Positions 1 to 9,342 are shown, counted from the first letter of the stretch. The stretch is DNA of 64,000 nt from Roseomonas gilardii (GCF_001941945.1 NZ_CP015585.1:124001-188000), one strand, 5' to 3'. The notes: a model not told the origin generated them from the sequence alone. Made by a program: numbers and translations.

Positions 1-4
1 ATGA

Positions 5-370
5 TCCTCGTCCGGCGTCTGGCTCAGCCGTTATGAAACGGGGTCTCAGGAAACCAGGGTGCATCTCGGTGTCGAGACCCAGCGGCAGCGGTCGGAGCTC
101 GCCATCGCCCGCACGACGCCATGCCTGCTTGGGCTATTCTCGCTTGTCACCCTCCTGGCTGCCCAGCTCAGAGCCTCAGAACGCAATACCGCGGCAAGCA
201 GCGTCTGGTATCACAAGGAACGTCCGACCTTCAGCGATACTCTCGCCGCCGTGCGACGTCACATCTGGTGCGAGCAAGATTTCCTCACATCCCGGCACAG
301 CGGTCACAGCACAAAACCCCGGCGAGCGCTCCAGCACGTCTGGGCTTACGTCCTTTGTCACGCCGCCTGA
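5..370 (+). pseudogene. C-terminal remnant of a DDE transposase
   Basis: The frame ending at 370 reads like the C-terminal tail of a transposase: a GVETQRQ segment, then AIARTTPCLLGLFSLVTL, then a PTFSDTLAAVRRHIW segment shortly before the stop. This tail occurs at the end of some IS701-like or unclassified transposases. An in-frame stop at 2-4 and the window edge remove everything upstream. It ends 44 bp before the first IS6 copy. The family is recognised from pattern only, so the exact IS group is uncertain. Confidence 0.5.
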
Positions 371-413
371 TGGCCAAAGTCGAGGTAAGAGGCGATGCCC
401 TGTGGAGAGTAGG

Positions 414-1251
414 GGTTCTGTTGCATCGTTTGCGGGTCGAGGCGATCGCAGCCATGCTGGGACATGGCAAGACGGCGACTGGCGACACTTCGGGCGGATC
501 TGACCTTCAAAGGCCGGCAGTTCACCGCCGAGGTGATCCTCTGGGCAGTTCGTTGGTACCTCATGTTCCCGATCAGCTACCGCGACCTCGAGCTCATGCT
601 GCAGGACCGCGGTGTTGCCATCGCACACACCACCATCTTTCGCTGGGTCCAGGCCTATGCACCGGAACTGGAGCGACGGCTCCGGCCCTATCTGCGTATG
701 TCCAACGGGTCGTGGAGAGTCGATGAGACCTATGTTCGGGTGAAAGGCCGCTGGATGTACCTGTATCGCGCGGTCGACAGCCGTGGTCAGACCATCGACT
801 TCCTGCTCTCGGCCAAGCGCGACGCGAAGGCTGCAAAGCGCTTCTTTCGCAAGGCGCTGCGGCAGCCGCACACGGTAAACCCGCGCACGATCACAGTGGA
901 CAAGAACCCAGCTTACCCGTGCGCCACGGCGGAGATGAAGGCAGACGACGAGCTGTGGCGCTTCGCCCGGCTACGACAATGCAAGTTTCTCAATAACATT
1001 GTGGAACAAGATCACCGGCGCATGAAACGCTTGGTCAGACCAGGGCTTGGCTTCGGCGGTTTCGATACGGCGCGGCGAACACTGGCAGGCTACGAGGCGA
1101 TGGCGATGCTCAGAAAGGAGCAGGTACACGAGGTAGGCGGACGAGACATGCGGGCCCAAGCCAGCTGTGTGGCCGAGTTGTTCCAGGTCGCCGCCTAATC
1201 CGAAACCTACCGCGGCCATTTGCGACTTGCTGCGAACTTTGCAACGGAACC
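414..1251 (+). mobile_element. IS6-family insertion sequence, copy 1
   Basis: An 838-bp element bounded by imperfect inverted repeats, GGTTCTGTTGCATCG on the left and GGTTCCGTTGCAAAG on the right. The boundaries are fixed by comparison with the inverted copy at 9407-10244: the two diverge exactly at 413/414 and 1251/1252. The left flank is AGAGTAGG, which reappears in inverted orientation beside copy 2. The single gene inside is the transposase. Confidence 0.93.
464..1198 (+). CDS. IS6-family transposase
   Basis: A 244-residue DDE transposase of the IS6 (IS26-like) family, the usual length for this family. An N-terminal helix-turn-helix region with the ISYRDLELMLQDRGV segment is followed by the catalytic core: D in VDETYVRVKG, D in TVDKNPAYP, and E in NNIVEQDHRRMKR. 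IS6 enzymes act by replicative transposition and form cointegrates or, within one molecule, inversions and deletions. It is identical in the track translation to the copy at 9460-10194. It starts 50 bp inside the element, as usual. Confidence 0.95.
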   Translation: MARRRLATLRADLTFKGRQFTAEVILWAVRWYLMFPISYRDLELMLQDRGVAIAHTTIFRWVQAYAPELERRLRPYLRMSNGSWRVDETYVRVKGRWMYLYRAVDSRGQTIDFLLSAKRDAKAAKRFFRKALRQPHTVNPRTITVDKNPAYPCATAEMKADDELWRFARLRQCKFLNNIVEQDHRRMKRLVRPGLGFGGFDTARRTLAGYEAMAMLRKEQVHEVGGRDMRAQASCVAELFQVAA

Positions 1252-1253
1252 CG

Positions 1254-2015
1254 TCAGGACGCCTCGTGCAGGCTCCGGATGATGGCGATGAGCTGTTGCA
1301 TCACCGCCTCGGTGATGCGCCGCCCCTTGTCGGAACTGGCCAGAGAGGCATCGCCCAGCACGCCGGTGCCGTTGGACATCGCCCTGATGGTGCGGAACAG
1401 CGAGGCACGGCCGGAGATCAGCATCTCGGAATCCGCCCAGGGGAAGGTGGGCACGTAGTTCTGCCCGGCGATCAACGCCGTACGCACCGTATCCGGGACG
1501 GCGTGCATCATGATCGCCGTCTCGAACTCACAGGCATGGCCGACGCCGCCGAACCCGGATTCCCGGATCCGCTCCAGCTCCGCCGCCGCCATGCGCCACC
1601 ATGTCAGAAACACGATGCGGCAGTCCGGATGGGCAGCACCGAATTTCTCCAAGATCACCTGGCCGATCGCTTGGTTTCCGCCATGGCTGTTAACAAGCAC
1701 GATGTTGCGGAAGCCATGCGCAACCATGGATTCCAGCATGTCGCAGACATAGGCCAGCAGTGTCTCGTGCCGTACCGTCAGCGTACCCGGGAAATCCATG
1801 TGGTGGGCGGAGCAGCAGACCTTGACTTGCGGCAGCACCAGGACCGAGCTACCCAGCGCCTCATCCAGCTTCTGCATGAAGAAGCCCCCAATGGCGGAAT
1901 CCGTGCTGAGCGGCAGGTGTGGTCCGTGTTGCTCGATCGAGGCGAGGTTCAGGACGACCGGCGTCGTGCGGCTCGTCCGGTCCAGTTCGGGCCAAGTCAG
2001 ATCTTCCCAGTACAT
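1254..2015 (-). CDS. creatininase-family amidohydrolase
   Basis: About 253 residues, a normal length for the creatininase / creatinine amidohydrolase family. Family motifs are EQHGPHLPLSTD near residue 30, the HHMDFPGT segment, NSHGGN near residue 112 and GHACEFETA near residue 162. These supply the Glu/His/Asp metal ligands expected for a dinuclear metal centre. I chose ATG at 2015 because AAGGAG lies 10 bases upstream; a TTG at 2024 is the alternative. The stop codon lies only 2 bp from the end of the IS6 element, so the 3' flank was replaced although the protein looks complete. The substrate is unknown: family members hydrolyse creatinine, other cyclic amides or peptides. Confidence 0.85.
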   Translation of the reverse strand: MYWEDLTWPELDRTSRTTPVVLNLASIEQHGPHLPLSTDSAIGGFFMQKLDEALGSSVLVLPQVKVCCSAHHMDFPGTLTVRHETLLAYVCDMLESMVAHGFRNIVLVNSHGGNQAIGQVILEKFGAAHPDCRIVFLTWWRMAAAELERIRESGFGGVGHACEFETAIMMHAVPDTVRTALIAGQNYVPTFPWADSEMLISGRASLFRTIRAMSNGTGVLGDASLASSDKGRRITEAVMQQLIAIIRSLHEAS

Positions 2016-2305
2016 CGACGGCAAGCTCCTTGAGGAAGCTGTAGAGAGATAACCGAGCGGGCACGTATGAATTAGGGAGGCCCTTGCTGCGGCGTCTGCG
2101 CACTACTTTATCCAGTGACAAGCATCAGCGTCACAGGAGCGTCACATCAGGACAAGCCAATTGTTTGGTGGAATTTCCTTCAAAATATTTGAACTCATGC
2201 GGCGCGGACCAATAGCATGGTAACCTGACGCTCCACCCAAACGGGAATATGGCAGGTAATCCTCCCTCGAATTGGTGGTTCTCCCGCACTTTGCGTGGAT
2301 TGGGC

Positions 2306-2392
2306 AGCGATGAGGGCGCGGCGACGGAGCAGCGCGAAGCTGGCGCGACCATACATGGTGCGTTTTAGCATCTTCAGCCGACTGATCTGTCC
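2306..2392 (-). pseudogene. ISL3-family transposase C-terminal remnant
   Basis: About 29 codons on the minus strand encode GQISRLKMLKRTMYGR followed by a leucine/arginine-rich end. This closely matches the C-terminus of the full ISL3 transposase in this window (GQINKLKVVKRQMYGR near 32680). No upstream catalytic part is present, so it is debris of an older, diverged ISL3 element. Confidence 0.7.
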
Positions 2393-2467
2393 TGAACCGT
2401 CCCGGGTTTGCCGGAGGCCGGTGAGCTTGAGTCGGGCTGCCAGCAAAATCTCCTGTTGGGCAGTCTA

Positions 2468-2683
2468 TTAGCGCGCTTCAGCCTCGGGCGGCGGGATGTT
2501 GCCGATCGGCTCGAGGAGGCGGCGGTTGTTGAACCAGTCAACCCAGTCGAGGGTAGCGAATTCGACGGCCTCCATGTTGCGCCAAGGGCCGCGTCGGCGG
2601 ATCACCTCAGGCTTGAACAGGCCGATGACAGTCTCGGCGAGGGCGTTGTCATCCGGCAGACGACCCCGCCGCAACAGCTGCAA
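2468..2683 (-). pseudogene. IS3-family OrfB C-terminal remnant
   Basis: The 71-codon frame holds DNALAETVIGLFKPEVIRR, then WRNMEAVEFATLDWVDWFNN and a short RLLEPIGNIPP end. This is the terminal integrase-core portion of an IS3-family OrfB: the glutamate of the DDE triad sits in the DNALAE segment, and the WFNNRR segment is typical. Everything upstream is missing. From 2684 to 2891 I see no recognisable gene. Confidence 0.8.
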
Positions 2684-2891
2684 GCCAACGCAATCGACCT
2701 GTCAGCGCGTTTTGCCGCGGCCTCGGTCGCCTACGGCGGTAGCCTGCCTGGTCCCCCGCAACGAACGGGCCACGTCTCGTGCTACGTCCCGCGTGGATCC
2801 GACGATCTCCGAACGAAAGCGCGTTTCCCACGGCCTCGGTCGAACCCGCGCTAAGGCCCCCGACCGCGCAGCGCAATGCGGCCCATCACCC

Positions 2892-3788
2892 TTATCGCTC
2901 CTGGTCCCTGTCCTGATCCCGTCCGCGTTCTACCGCCGGCGGATCACGCTCCCGCAGAGCCTGGCGCAGCTGCTCCGCGGTCTTCGGCTCGGCCGGCTTG
3001 GTCGGCGCAAAGCTCTCCCGCAGCGCCTGCCGGCGGGCCTCCGCCTCTTGGCCAGGATCGGCAGCCTGTTCCCGCCCAAAGGCCGCCCGCAGGCGCTCGC
3101 TCCGATCCGGCGCCGCCGCAGCAGGCCGGAAGAACTCGCGCAGGCTGGTGCCGCGCTCCTGGCTCTCCGCCGGCTCAGGCTGGGTCAGACCGGCAAAGCG
3201 CTCCCGCATGACGACGATGGCCTGCTCGGCCCGGCCCCAGAGGGCCTCCAGCCACTCCCGCCCGTGCTCCATCCAGGCCCGTGCGTTCTCCGCCCAGGCC
3301 TTCTCCGTTGCGAAACCCCGCCGCTCCGCGAAGTCGAGGCTGCTCACCTTCGGCCGTGCCCGCCCCAGCCGCCGCGTCAGGGCGGCTTCATCGCGAAAAT
3401 CGTCCCGCCCGGCATAAAGCGTCACCGCGTCCCGGTGCCGCGTCATCCCGACATAGGCCAGGTGCCGGTCCATGCCGCCGGAGGCCAGCACCCAGGCCCG
3501 GTCCACCGTCGCCCCCTGCGCCTTGTGCAGCGTCACCGCGTAGCCGTGGTCGATCTGTGTGTAGCGGGCCTGCTCGACGCTGACCCGGACGCCGCCGTCG
3601 AGCCGCGCCACCAGCCGCCCCGGTGCCGCCTGCTCTACCGTCGCCAGCGTGCCGTTCTTCACCCCGAGGTCCCGGTCGTTCTTCAGGAATACCAGCCGGT
3701 CCCCTGTCACAAAGGCGCGCAGGCCCCGCCCGGTCTGGAACGCGGCCTCCGCCCTCAGCATCCCGGCCCGCTGCCGCTCCGTCCGCAC
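2892..3788 (-). pseudogene. traA: TraA-type conjugative relaxase/helicase, 3' fragment
   Basis: The roughly 298 codons match the C-terminal helicase part of Ti-type TraA relaxases. There is a GDRLVFLKNDRDLGVKNG segment, then a UvrD/RecD-like end with GYAVTLHKAQGATVDRAWVL and an MDRHLAYVGMTRHR segment, followed by a charged, low-complexity tail. Full-length TraA has well over 900 residues, with an N-terminal MobA/MobL nicking domain and Walker motifs. All of that is lost at the IS3 left end at 3789. The open frame runs up to the junction, so its apparent ATG is not a natural start. Confidence 0.85.
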
Positions 3789-3873
3789 TGTCCGGTGTCA
3801 GCACCAATGGCACAGATTTGAGGTTGTGATGTAAGGAGGATCTGGGCTTCGTCGTAGTGACGAAGGAACGAAG

Positions 3874-4260
3874 ATGAAGCCCAGATCCTCCATTGCGAAA
3901 TCATCGGCGAAGGCCCCTGCGGAGCGGGTGGTGAAGGACATCCGGCGGCAGACCCGGCGCCACTTCTCGGCCGAGGACAAGATCCGCATCGTGCTGGATG
4001 GCCTGCGTGGGGAAGACAGCATCGCCGAGCTTTGCCGCAAGGAAGGCATTGCCCAGAGCCTGTACTACACCTGGTCGAAGGAGTTCATGGAAGCGGGCAA
4101 GCGCCGGCTGGCGGGCGACACCGCCCGTGCCGCGACCATCGGCGAGGTCCAGGATCTGCGCCGCGAAACCCGCGCGCTGAAGGAATGCGTGGCCGACCTG
4201 ACGCTCGAAAACCGCTTGCTGAAAAAAAGCATGATCGCGGATGGGGAAGACGGCGAATGA
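3874..4260 (+). CDS. IS3-family transposase OrfA
   Basis: A 128-residue OrfA. A basic N-terminus precedes a helix-turn-helix (FSAEDKIRIVLDGLRGEDSIAELCRKEGI), and a leucine-zipper-like coiled coil (RRETRALKECVADLTLENRLLKKS) follows. It binds the element ends as part of the transposase. Its TGA overlaps the orfB start as ATGA at 4257-4260. Confidence 0.9.
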   Translation: MKPRSSIAKSSAKAPAERVVKDIRRQTRRHFSAEDKIRIVLDGLRGEDSIAELCRKEGIAQSLYYTWSKEFMEAGKRRLAGDTARAATIGEVQDLRRETRALKECVADLTLENRLLKKSMIADGEDGE

Positions 4261-5236
4261 GGTATCCCGCGTCAGAAAAGCTCGAGATCATCAGGATCGT
4301 CGAGCAGTCGCACCTGCCGCCCAAGCGCACGCTGGACAAGCTCGGCATCGCCCGCCGGACGTTCTATCGGTGGTATGACCGCTATCGCGAGGGCGGGCCG
4401 GAAGCGCTGGAAGATCGGCCATCCGCGCCGAGCAGGGTGTGGAACCGTATCCCGGCCGAGATCCACGACCGGATCGTCGAGCTGGCGCTGGAAGCGACCG
4501 ATCTCAGCCCCCGCGAGTTGGCCGTGCGGTTCACCGACGAGCGGCGCTACTTCGTGTCGGAATCGACGGTCTACCGGCTGCTCAAGGCCCATGACCTGAT
4601 CACCAGCCCAGCCTACGTCGTGATCAAGGCGGCCGACGCGTTCCACACCAAAACCACCCGGCCGAACGAAATGTGGCAGACCGACTTCACCTACTTCAAG
4701 ATCATCGGGTGGGGCTGGATGTACCTGTCGACCGTGCTCGACGACTTCTCGCGCTACATCATCGCCTGGAAGCTGTGCACCAACATGCGAGCCGAGGACG
4801 TGACCGACACGCTGGACCTCGCCCTGGCGGCTTCCGGCTGCGACAGCGCCACGGTGCTGCACAAGCCCAGGCTGCTCAGCGACAACGGCCCCAGCTACAT
4901 CGCCGGCGAACTGGCGGAATATATCGAGGCCCGGAAGATGAGCCATGTGCGCGGCGCTCCGATGCATCCCCAGACCCAGGCAAGATCGAACGCTGGCACC
5001 AGACCCTGAAGAACCGCATCCTGCTCGAAAACTACTTTCTGCCCGGCGATCTCGAAACCCAGATCGAGGCCTTCGTTGGACACTACAATCACCAGCGATA
5101 CCACGAGAGCCTGGCCAACGTGACACCTGCAGACGCCTACTTCGGCAGGGCGCCAGCCATCATCAAACAGCGCGAAAGGATCAAGCGACAGACCATCGAA
5201 CATCGGCGCTTGCAGCACCGCAAGATCGCCGCCTAA
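4257..5236 (+). pseudogene. IS3-family transposase OrfB, frameshifted
   Basis: OrfB begins at ATG 4257 and carries the integrase catalytic core, with the first Asp in MWQTDFTYFK and the second in LLSDNGPSY. Near 4979, after HPQTQ, one G is missing relative to the expected HPQTQGKIERWHQTLK. The C-terminal third, including the catalytic Glu in KIERWHQ and the tail to 5236, therefore lies in another frame. It is inactive unless the frameshift is a sequencing error. Confidence 0.88.
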
Positions 5237-5310
5237 CATCAACCCCCAGACGAGGCCCGCTCTCCGCTAATCTACGCCCCGATCTGCGCCAAATGTTCTG
5301 ACGACGGACA

Positions 5311-5575
5311 GGCAATGCCTTCCTTGCGGCAAAGCTCGGCGATGCTGTCTTCCCCACGCAGGCCATCCAGCACGATGCGGATCTTGTCCTCGGCCGAGAA
5401 GTGGCGCCGGGTCTGCCGCCGGATGTCCTTCACCACCCGCTCCGCAGGGGCCTTCGCCGATGATTTCGCAATGGAGGATCTGGGCTTCATCTTCGTTCCT
5501 TCGTCACTACGACGAAGCCCAGATCCTCCTTACATCACAACCTCAAATCTGTGCCATTGGTGCTGACGCCGGACA
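5311..5575 (-). pseudogene. Inverted 5' piece of the same IS3 element
   Basis: The reverse complement of 5311-5575 repeats 3789-4053: the left inverted repeat (ending GGACA at 5575) and the first 60 codons of orfA. It is cut at codon 60 by the right end of the full copy. With the full copy it forms 265-bp inverted arms around 1.26 kb. One base differs in the terminal repeat (GGCGTC here against GGTGTC). The remaining 3' part of this second copy is absent. Confidence 0.88.
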
Positions 5576-5679
5576 CTCTCAATCAGACCTTCGTCTGCAA
5601 TAGAACTGTCGGTAATCAAGTTACTAAAAAACAAACCTTGTATGAGGTTCTCACATGGATTTCTTTAACTCAGCACCTA

Positions 5680-6612
5680 TTATTTTGAGCACCACGTCAG
5701 GAAGGTCTCTGCTTTTGCGCCGTCCTTCCGCGCCTTCTCGATCAGCGGCCTGAGGGTTTCCTTGACGAATTCCTCCATCGTCGTGCGCAGCGCAGGACGA
5801 TCGTCGCGGAACTTCACACGCCCATCGTTGAGCGCAGCCGAGGTGTTCTTATCATAGACCCACCGATCGAGCGTTCCGAACCTCTCCCGGAATACCGTCT
5901 CGATCTTGCGATCATTCGGATCGACGAAACGATAATCCACGTCTCTACCGAGTGCCCGGCTGATGATCGCGGCGATCTCGGTCATCGTGTAATCGGTGCC
6001 GAGTTGCTTCACAGATCGGTGCTGGCCAGTCGGCGTGTCGAACTCCTGCGCCGCGAAATCCGCGATATCCTGAATGGCCACCCAGGGAGCCTTGACATTG
6101 GGGTCGAGCGTCCAGCCAATCCTGTCGTGCTGTGCGATCGCGTCGACCCACCTGGACAGGTCCTGCATGAACCAGCCACCCTGCAGGTGCACCAGATCGA
6201 TGTCGCGTAGCCGGTTGAGGATCTGATCCAGGATGTGGAAGCCCTGGAAATGGCCGGTGTTTCCGCTAACCTCGGAGCCCATTGCGGTCAGGCTCACGGC
6301 AAGTTTCACCGGGGAATCCCGAAGTGCGTCGAAAAACCGGAGCGCCACCGTGGGGTAGTGCCCATGAAGGTCCTCCGCTGCCCATATCGTCTTGACCATC
6401 AGGAAAGCAGCATCAGCGTCTTCGAAGAACTTGTTAAGATCACCAGTTCCTGTGTCGAAGCTGCCAAGGAACGGTTCCGCTCCCTTCGCGACAAGCGCAT
6501 CGAGGGCGGCCCCTCCTCTCGAAAGAGCTTTGACCGAATGGCCTTTGGCCAAGAGCTTTTCGGTAAGTCTGGCGCCGATCCTGCCGGTCGCGCCAACCAC
6601 GGCGATACGCAT
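5680..6612 (-). CDS. NmrA-like NAD(P)-binding protein
   Basis: A 310-residue Rossmann-fold protein of the NmrA / atypical short-chain dehydrogenase type. The N-terminus has the dinucleotide-binding GATGRIG motif after a short beta strand, and there is no catalytic YxxxK pair in the usual place. ATG 6612 is chosen because AGGAG lies 7 bases upstream and the Rossmann strand begins at once; the longer frame to 6717 adds non-family sequence. It is divergent from the AraC-type regulator at 6686, with about 73 bp between starts, so regulation by that protein is likely. Members are NADPH sensors or quinone/carbonyl reductases; the substrate is unknown. Confidence 0.82.
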   Translation of the reverse strand: MRIAVVGATGRIGARLTEKLLAKGHSVKALSRGGAALDALVAKGAEPFLGSFDTGTGDLNKFFEDADAAFLMVKTIWAAEDLHGHYPTVALRFFDALRDSPVKLAVSLTAMGSEVSGNTGHFQGFHILDQILNRLRDIDLVHLQGGWFMQDLSRWVDAIAQHDRIGWTLDPNVKAPWVAIQDIADFAAQEFDTPTGQHRSVKQLGTDYTMTEIAAIISRALGRDVDYRFVDPNDRKIETVFRERFGTLDRWVYDKNTSAALNDGRVKFRDDRPALRTTMEEFVKETLRPLIEKARKDGAKAETFLTWCSK

Positions 6613-6685
6613 GGCTGATCTCCTGAAGTTGCTGAACCGGGATTCTAACGGATTGTGTCTCGAACAAATCCGGAGATAATGCCAT

Positions 6686-7513
6686 ATGATCTCTAAATCG
6701 GGCCAACCTTCGAACAAGCCGCCTCCCTGCAGTACCGCTTGCGATCTGAGCCTCTCGCATGGGCCGGCGATGGCGATCAGGATGGACTTCGCCGACCACG
6801 AAGCCGAGGGGCACCAGCACCAGCACCGGCAGGGTCAGCTGATTCTGGCGCTACATGGCGCGGTAACCTGCACGGCGGAGGGTGGGGTCTGGATCGTTCC
6901 GCCCGACTGCGGAATTTGGGTTCCCGGTGGCGTTCCTCACAGCAATCGGGTCACATCCAATGCTCGCCTGACATACCTGTTTGTCGAGCCCGGCGCGGCC
7001 ATGCTTCCGGCTGAATGCTGCACGCTTGCGGTATCGCCGATGCTTCGGGAGATGATACACTGGATAGCGGACCTGTCGGAAAGCGATGCGCGCGACGCCC
7101 ATGTCGATCGCCTCGTGCGGGTCATGCTCGATGAGCTCGCGCTGATGCCGCGGGAGAGGCTGGAGCTGCCCGTATCCGACCATCCAAAGATCGCCTTGAT
7201 CGCGGCGGCTCTTTTGGCAGACCCCAGCGACCGCCGGACGCTCGGTCAATGGGCTGAGCATGTCGCGGTCAGCGAGCGATCGCTGAAGAGGCTCATGGTC
7301 CAGGAAACAGGATTGAGCTTCGGCCGCTGGCGCCGTCAGCTGCATCTGGTCATCGCGCTGCGGGAACTTGCCGGCGGAGCGACCGTCCAGCAGGTGGCAG
7401 GCGACTTGGGGTATGAATCCACGACGGCCTTCATCCTGATGTTCAAGAAGGCGCTCGGCACCACGCCATCGCGCTACTTTGCTGATCGGCTGTTGAGCGC
7501 CGGGCGTGCGTGA
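6686..7513 (+). CDS. AraC-family transcriptional regulator
   Basis: 275 residues. The N-terminal cupin part (residues about 30-110) has an HQHQHRQGQL segment and a PDCGIWVPGGVPH strand typical of the AraC ligand pocket. The C-terminal double helix-turn-helix (about 175-265) contains LGQWAEHVAVSERSLKRL and the signature VAGDLGYESTTAFILMFKKALG-TPSRY. It is cytoplasmic and DNA-binding, divergent from the NmrA-like gene, which is its likeliest target. The ligand is unknown. Confidence 0.88.
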   Translation: MISKSGQPSNKPPPCSTACDLSLSHGPAMAIRMDFADHEAEGHQHQHRQGQLILALHGAVTCTAEGGVWIVPPDCGIWVPGGVPHSNRVTSNARLTYLFVEPGAAMLPAECCTLAVSPMLREMIHWIADLSESDARDAHVDRLVRVMLDELALMPRERLELPVSDHPKIALIAAALLADPSDRRTLGQWAEHVAVSERSLKRLMVQETGLSFGRWRRQLHLVIALRELAGGATVQQVAGDLGYESTTAFILMFKKALGTTPSRYFADRLLSAGRA

Positions 7514-7641
7514 GACATTGCCCATCCGCGCTATCGGCGGCGACAATGCCAAATCAACTTTCTGCCTGACACCGGAGGACGCCGCCCAACGGCTGTCGCC
7601 GATCGGTGTCGACCGTGGCGGACGCGGAGATCGAGGACTGG

Positions 7642-8241
7642 CTAGCCATCGATTGGACGCGGCGGCTCGGACGACATGGCACCGGGCTTTCGGGGGCTCC
7701 TCATCAGGATTGCTTCCAAGATGATGCTGGCCAGACGGTCGGTACGCGGCGCAAGCGCGGGTTGGTCGGCGAGCCAGGCCAGCGCGCCGACGAACGCGAA
7801 CAGGTCGGTCCCGTCGATATCGTTCCGCGCCAATCCTGCGGCTTGCGCCTGTGCGAGTAGCCGGGCGCCGGCACTGCGCATCGCAACGCAAGATGCATGC
7901 AGTGCGGACCCCGGGTCTTCGATGGCGGCGATCATGGATGCCGTGACGCCGCGATAGGCATGGGCTGCTGCAATCGTCTCGCGCAGCCAGGTCACGAGCG
8001 CCTCGTCGGGCGCGCTCGATGCCTCCAGATCATCCGCCCGTGCCGCCATCGCATCAAACTCGGTGCAAAGCAGTGCCTCCAGCAATGCCTCACGGGTGGG
8101 AAAATGGCGGTACATCGTCCCGAACCCCACACCTGCCCGGCGGGCGATGTCGCGCATCGACGCGCCAGCCCCGTCGCGAGCCACGATCTCGCGCGCGGTG
8201 GCGAGAAGCTGATCGTAGTTCTTCCGAGCGTCAGCTCGCAT
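7642..8241 (-). CDS. TetR-family repressor
   Basis: 199 residues with an N-terminal TetR helix-turn-helix: ARDGAGASMRDIARRAGVGFGTMYRHFPTREALLEA spans residues about 18-55. The alpha-helical C-terminal half is the presumed ligand domain. It is divergent from the oxidoreductase at 8332. The 90-bp gap holds a 9-bp inverted repeat suited to a TetR operator, so the pair probably forms an inducible oxidoreductase module. Confidence 0.9.
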   Translation of the reverse strand: MRADARKNYDQLLATAREIVARDGAGASMRDIARRAGVGFGTMYRHFPTREALLEALLCTEFDAMAARADDLEASSAPDEALVTWLRETIAAAHAYRGVTASMIAAIEDPGSALHASCVAMRSAGARLLAQAQAAGLARNDIDGTDLFAFVGALAWLADQPALAPRTDRLASIILEAILMRSPRKPGAMSSEPPRPIDG

Positions 8242-8253
8242 ACCTCTGCCTTG

Positions 8254-8299
8254 CTAAGCGGGGTGGTGCTCCGTATATTCGGGGCGCCGACCCGCTTAG
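8254..8299. promoter_or_regulatory. Inverted repeat, candidate TetR operator
   Basis: CTAAGCGGG at 8254-8262 and its complement CCCGCTTAG at 8291-8299 lie in the TetR/oxidoreductase intergenic region. The match continues imperfectly inward (GGTGG against GTCGG). The arms are 28 bp apart, so they could be two half-sites or two overlapping operators. Its role is inferred from position. Confidence 0.5.
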
Positions 8300-8331
8300 G
8301 GTAGCGCACCTGGCCCGGAGCAGATAGCGCA

Positions 8332-9342
8332 ATGTCGATCGCGACGATGAAGGCAATCCGACTGCACGAGTTTGGCGGCCCCGATGTGCTGCGATACGAG
8401 GACGCGCCTAAGCCGGCGCCGAAAGCGGGCGAGGTGCTCATTCGGGTGCATGCGGCAGGCATCAACCCGCCCGACTGGTATCTGCGCGAGGGCATGAAAG
8501 CGCTTCCTCCGGAGTGGCGACTGCCGATCGCGTTGCCGGCCATCCCCGGCACCGACGTGTCGGGCGTGGTGGAGGCGGTCGCCCCGGGCGCCGAGACCTT
8601 TGCGGTAGGCGACGAAGTCTACAGCATGGTTCGCTTCCCGAGCTTCGGAGAGAGCGCCGCTTATGCCCAATACGTGACCGCACCTGCATCCGAGGTGGCG
8701 CGCAAGCCTGCTCGTCTCGATCATGTGCAGGCCGCGGCCGTTCCCATGTCGGCACTTACTGCGTGGCAGTTCCTGATCGACCGGGGTCATGACGAGCCCA
8801 ATCCCCTTCAGCCCGAACGCCACCGTCCCGTTCCGCTCGATGGCAAGAAGGTGCTCGTCAATGGCGCTGCCGGCGGGGTCGGACACTTCGCGGTACAGTT
8901 GGCCAAGTGGAAGGGGGCACATGTCGTCGCTGTGGCGTCGGGCAGGCACGAGTCGTTCGTGCGCGGCCTCAGGGCCGACGAGTTTATCGACTATACCAGG
9001 ACGCCTGCGGAAGAGGTCGCGCGCGATCTCGATCTCGTTGTCGACACGCTTGGTGGAACGACAACGGGCCGGTTCCTGCGCACCCTGAAGCGGGGGGGTG
9101 CGCTGTTTCCAGTGTTCCTGGGCTTCTCGGATCACGACGAGGCGGCGAGGCTCGGTGTCACCGTGTCCACGACCCAGGTTCGCTCCAATGGCGCACAGCT
9201 TGCGGAACTCGCACGGCTGTTCGATGCCGGGTCGCTTCGCGTCGGGATCGACAGCACGTTCCCACTTCACAATGCGAGCAAGGCACACGCCCGGGCTGCC
9301 GGAGGGCACATCCAAGGCAAGATCGTGCTGACGGTGAGCTAG
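8332..9342 (+). CDS. NADP-dependent zinc-free oxidoreductase (MDR family)
   Basis: 336 residues of the medium-chain dehydrogenase/reductase superfamily, quinone-oxidoreductase branch. The GroES-like N-terminal domain (AGINPPDWYLREG, then PAIPGTDVSGVVEAVAPGAE) precedes a Rossmann domain with VNGAAGGVGHFAVQLAK near residue 180. The cysteine cluster of the structural zinc site is absent. It likely reduces quinones or unsaturated carbonyls with NADPH. An alternative start is ATG 8347. It is divergent from and probably repressed by the TetR protein. Confidence 0.86.
   Translation: MSIATMKAIRLHEFGGPDVLRYEDAPKPAPKAGEVLIRVHAAGINPPDWYLREGMKALPPEWRLPIALPAIPGTDVSGVVEAVAPGAETFAVGDEVYSMVRFPSFGESAAYAQYVTAPASEVARKPARLDHVQAAAVPMSALTAWQFLIDRGHDEPNPLQPERHRPVPLDGKKVLVNGAAGGVGHFAVQLAKWKGAHVVAVASGRHESFVRGLRADEFIDYTRTPAEEVARDLDLVVDTLGGTTTGRFLRTLKRGGALFPVFLGFSDHDEAARLGVTVSTTQVRSNGAQLAELARLFDAGSLRVGIDSTFPLHNASKAHARAAGGHIQGKIVLTVS

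Larger units (their letters stand above)
3789..5310 (+). mobile_element. IS3-family insertion sequence with orfA and broken orfB
   Basis: A 1522-bp element. The left end TGTCCGGTGTCAGCACC and the reverse complement of the right end, TGTCCGTCGTCAGAACA, form imperfect inverted repeats that continue to a shared TGGC-CAGAT segment. It interrupts the TraA gene on the left. On the right it abuts, without any spacer, an inverted copy of its own first 265 bp (5311-5575). No short target duplication is visible. Confidence 0.88.

Noticed and set aside
2496-3821. 441-codon plus-strand frame over the traA fragment
   Set aside because: It crosses the IS3 remnant, the traA fragment and the IS3 end, and is rich in Pro/Arg/Leu, typical of an antisense shadow.
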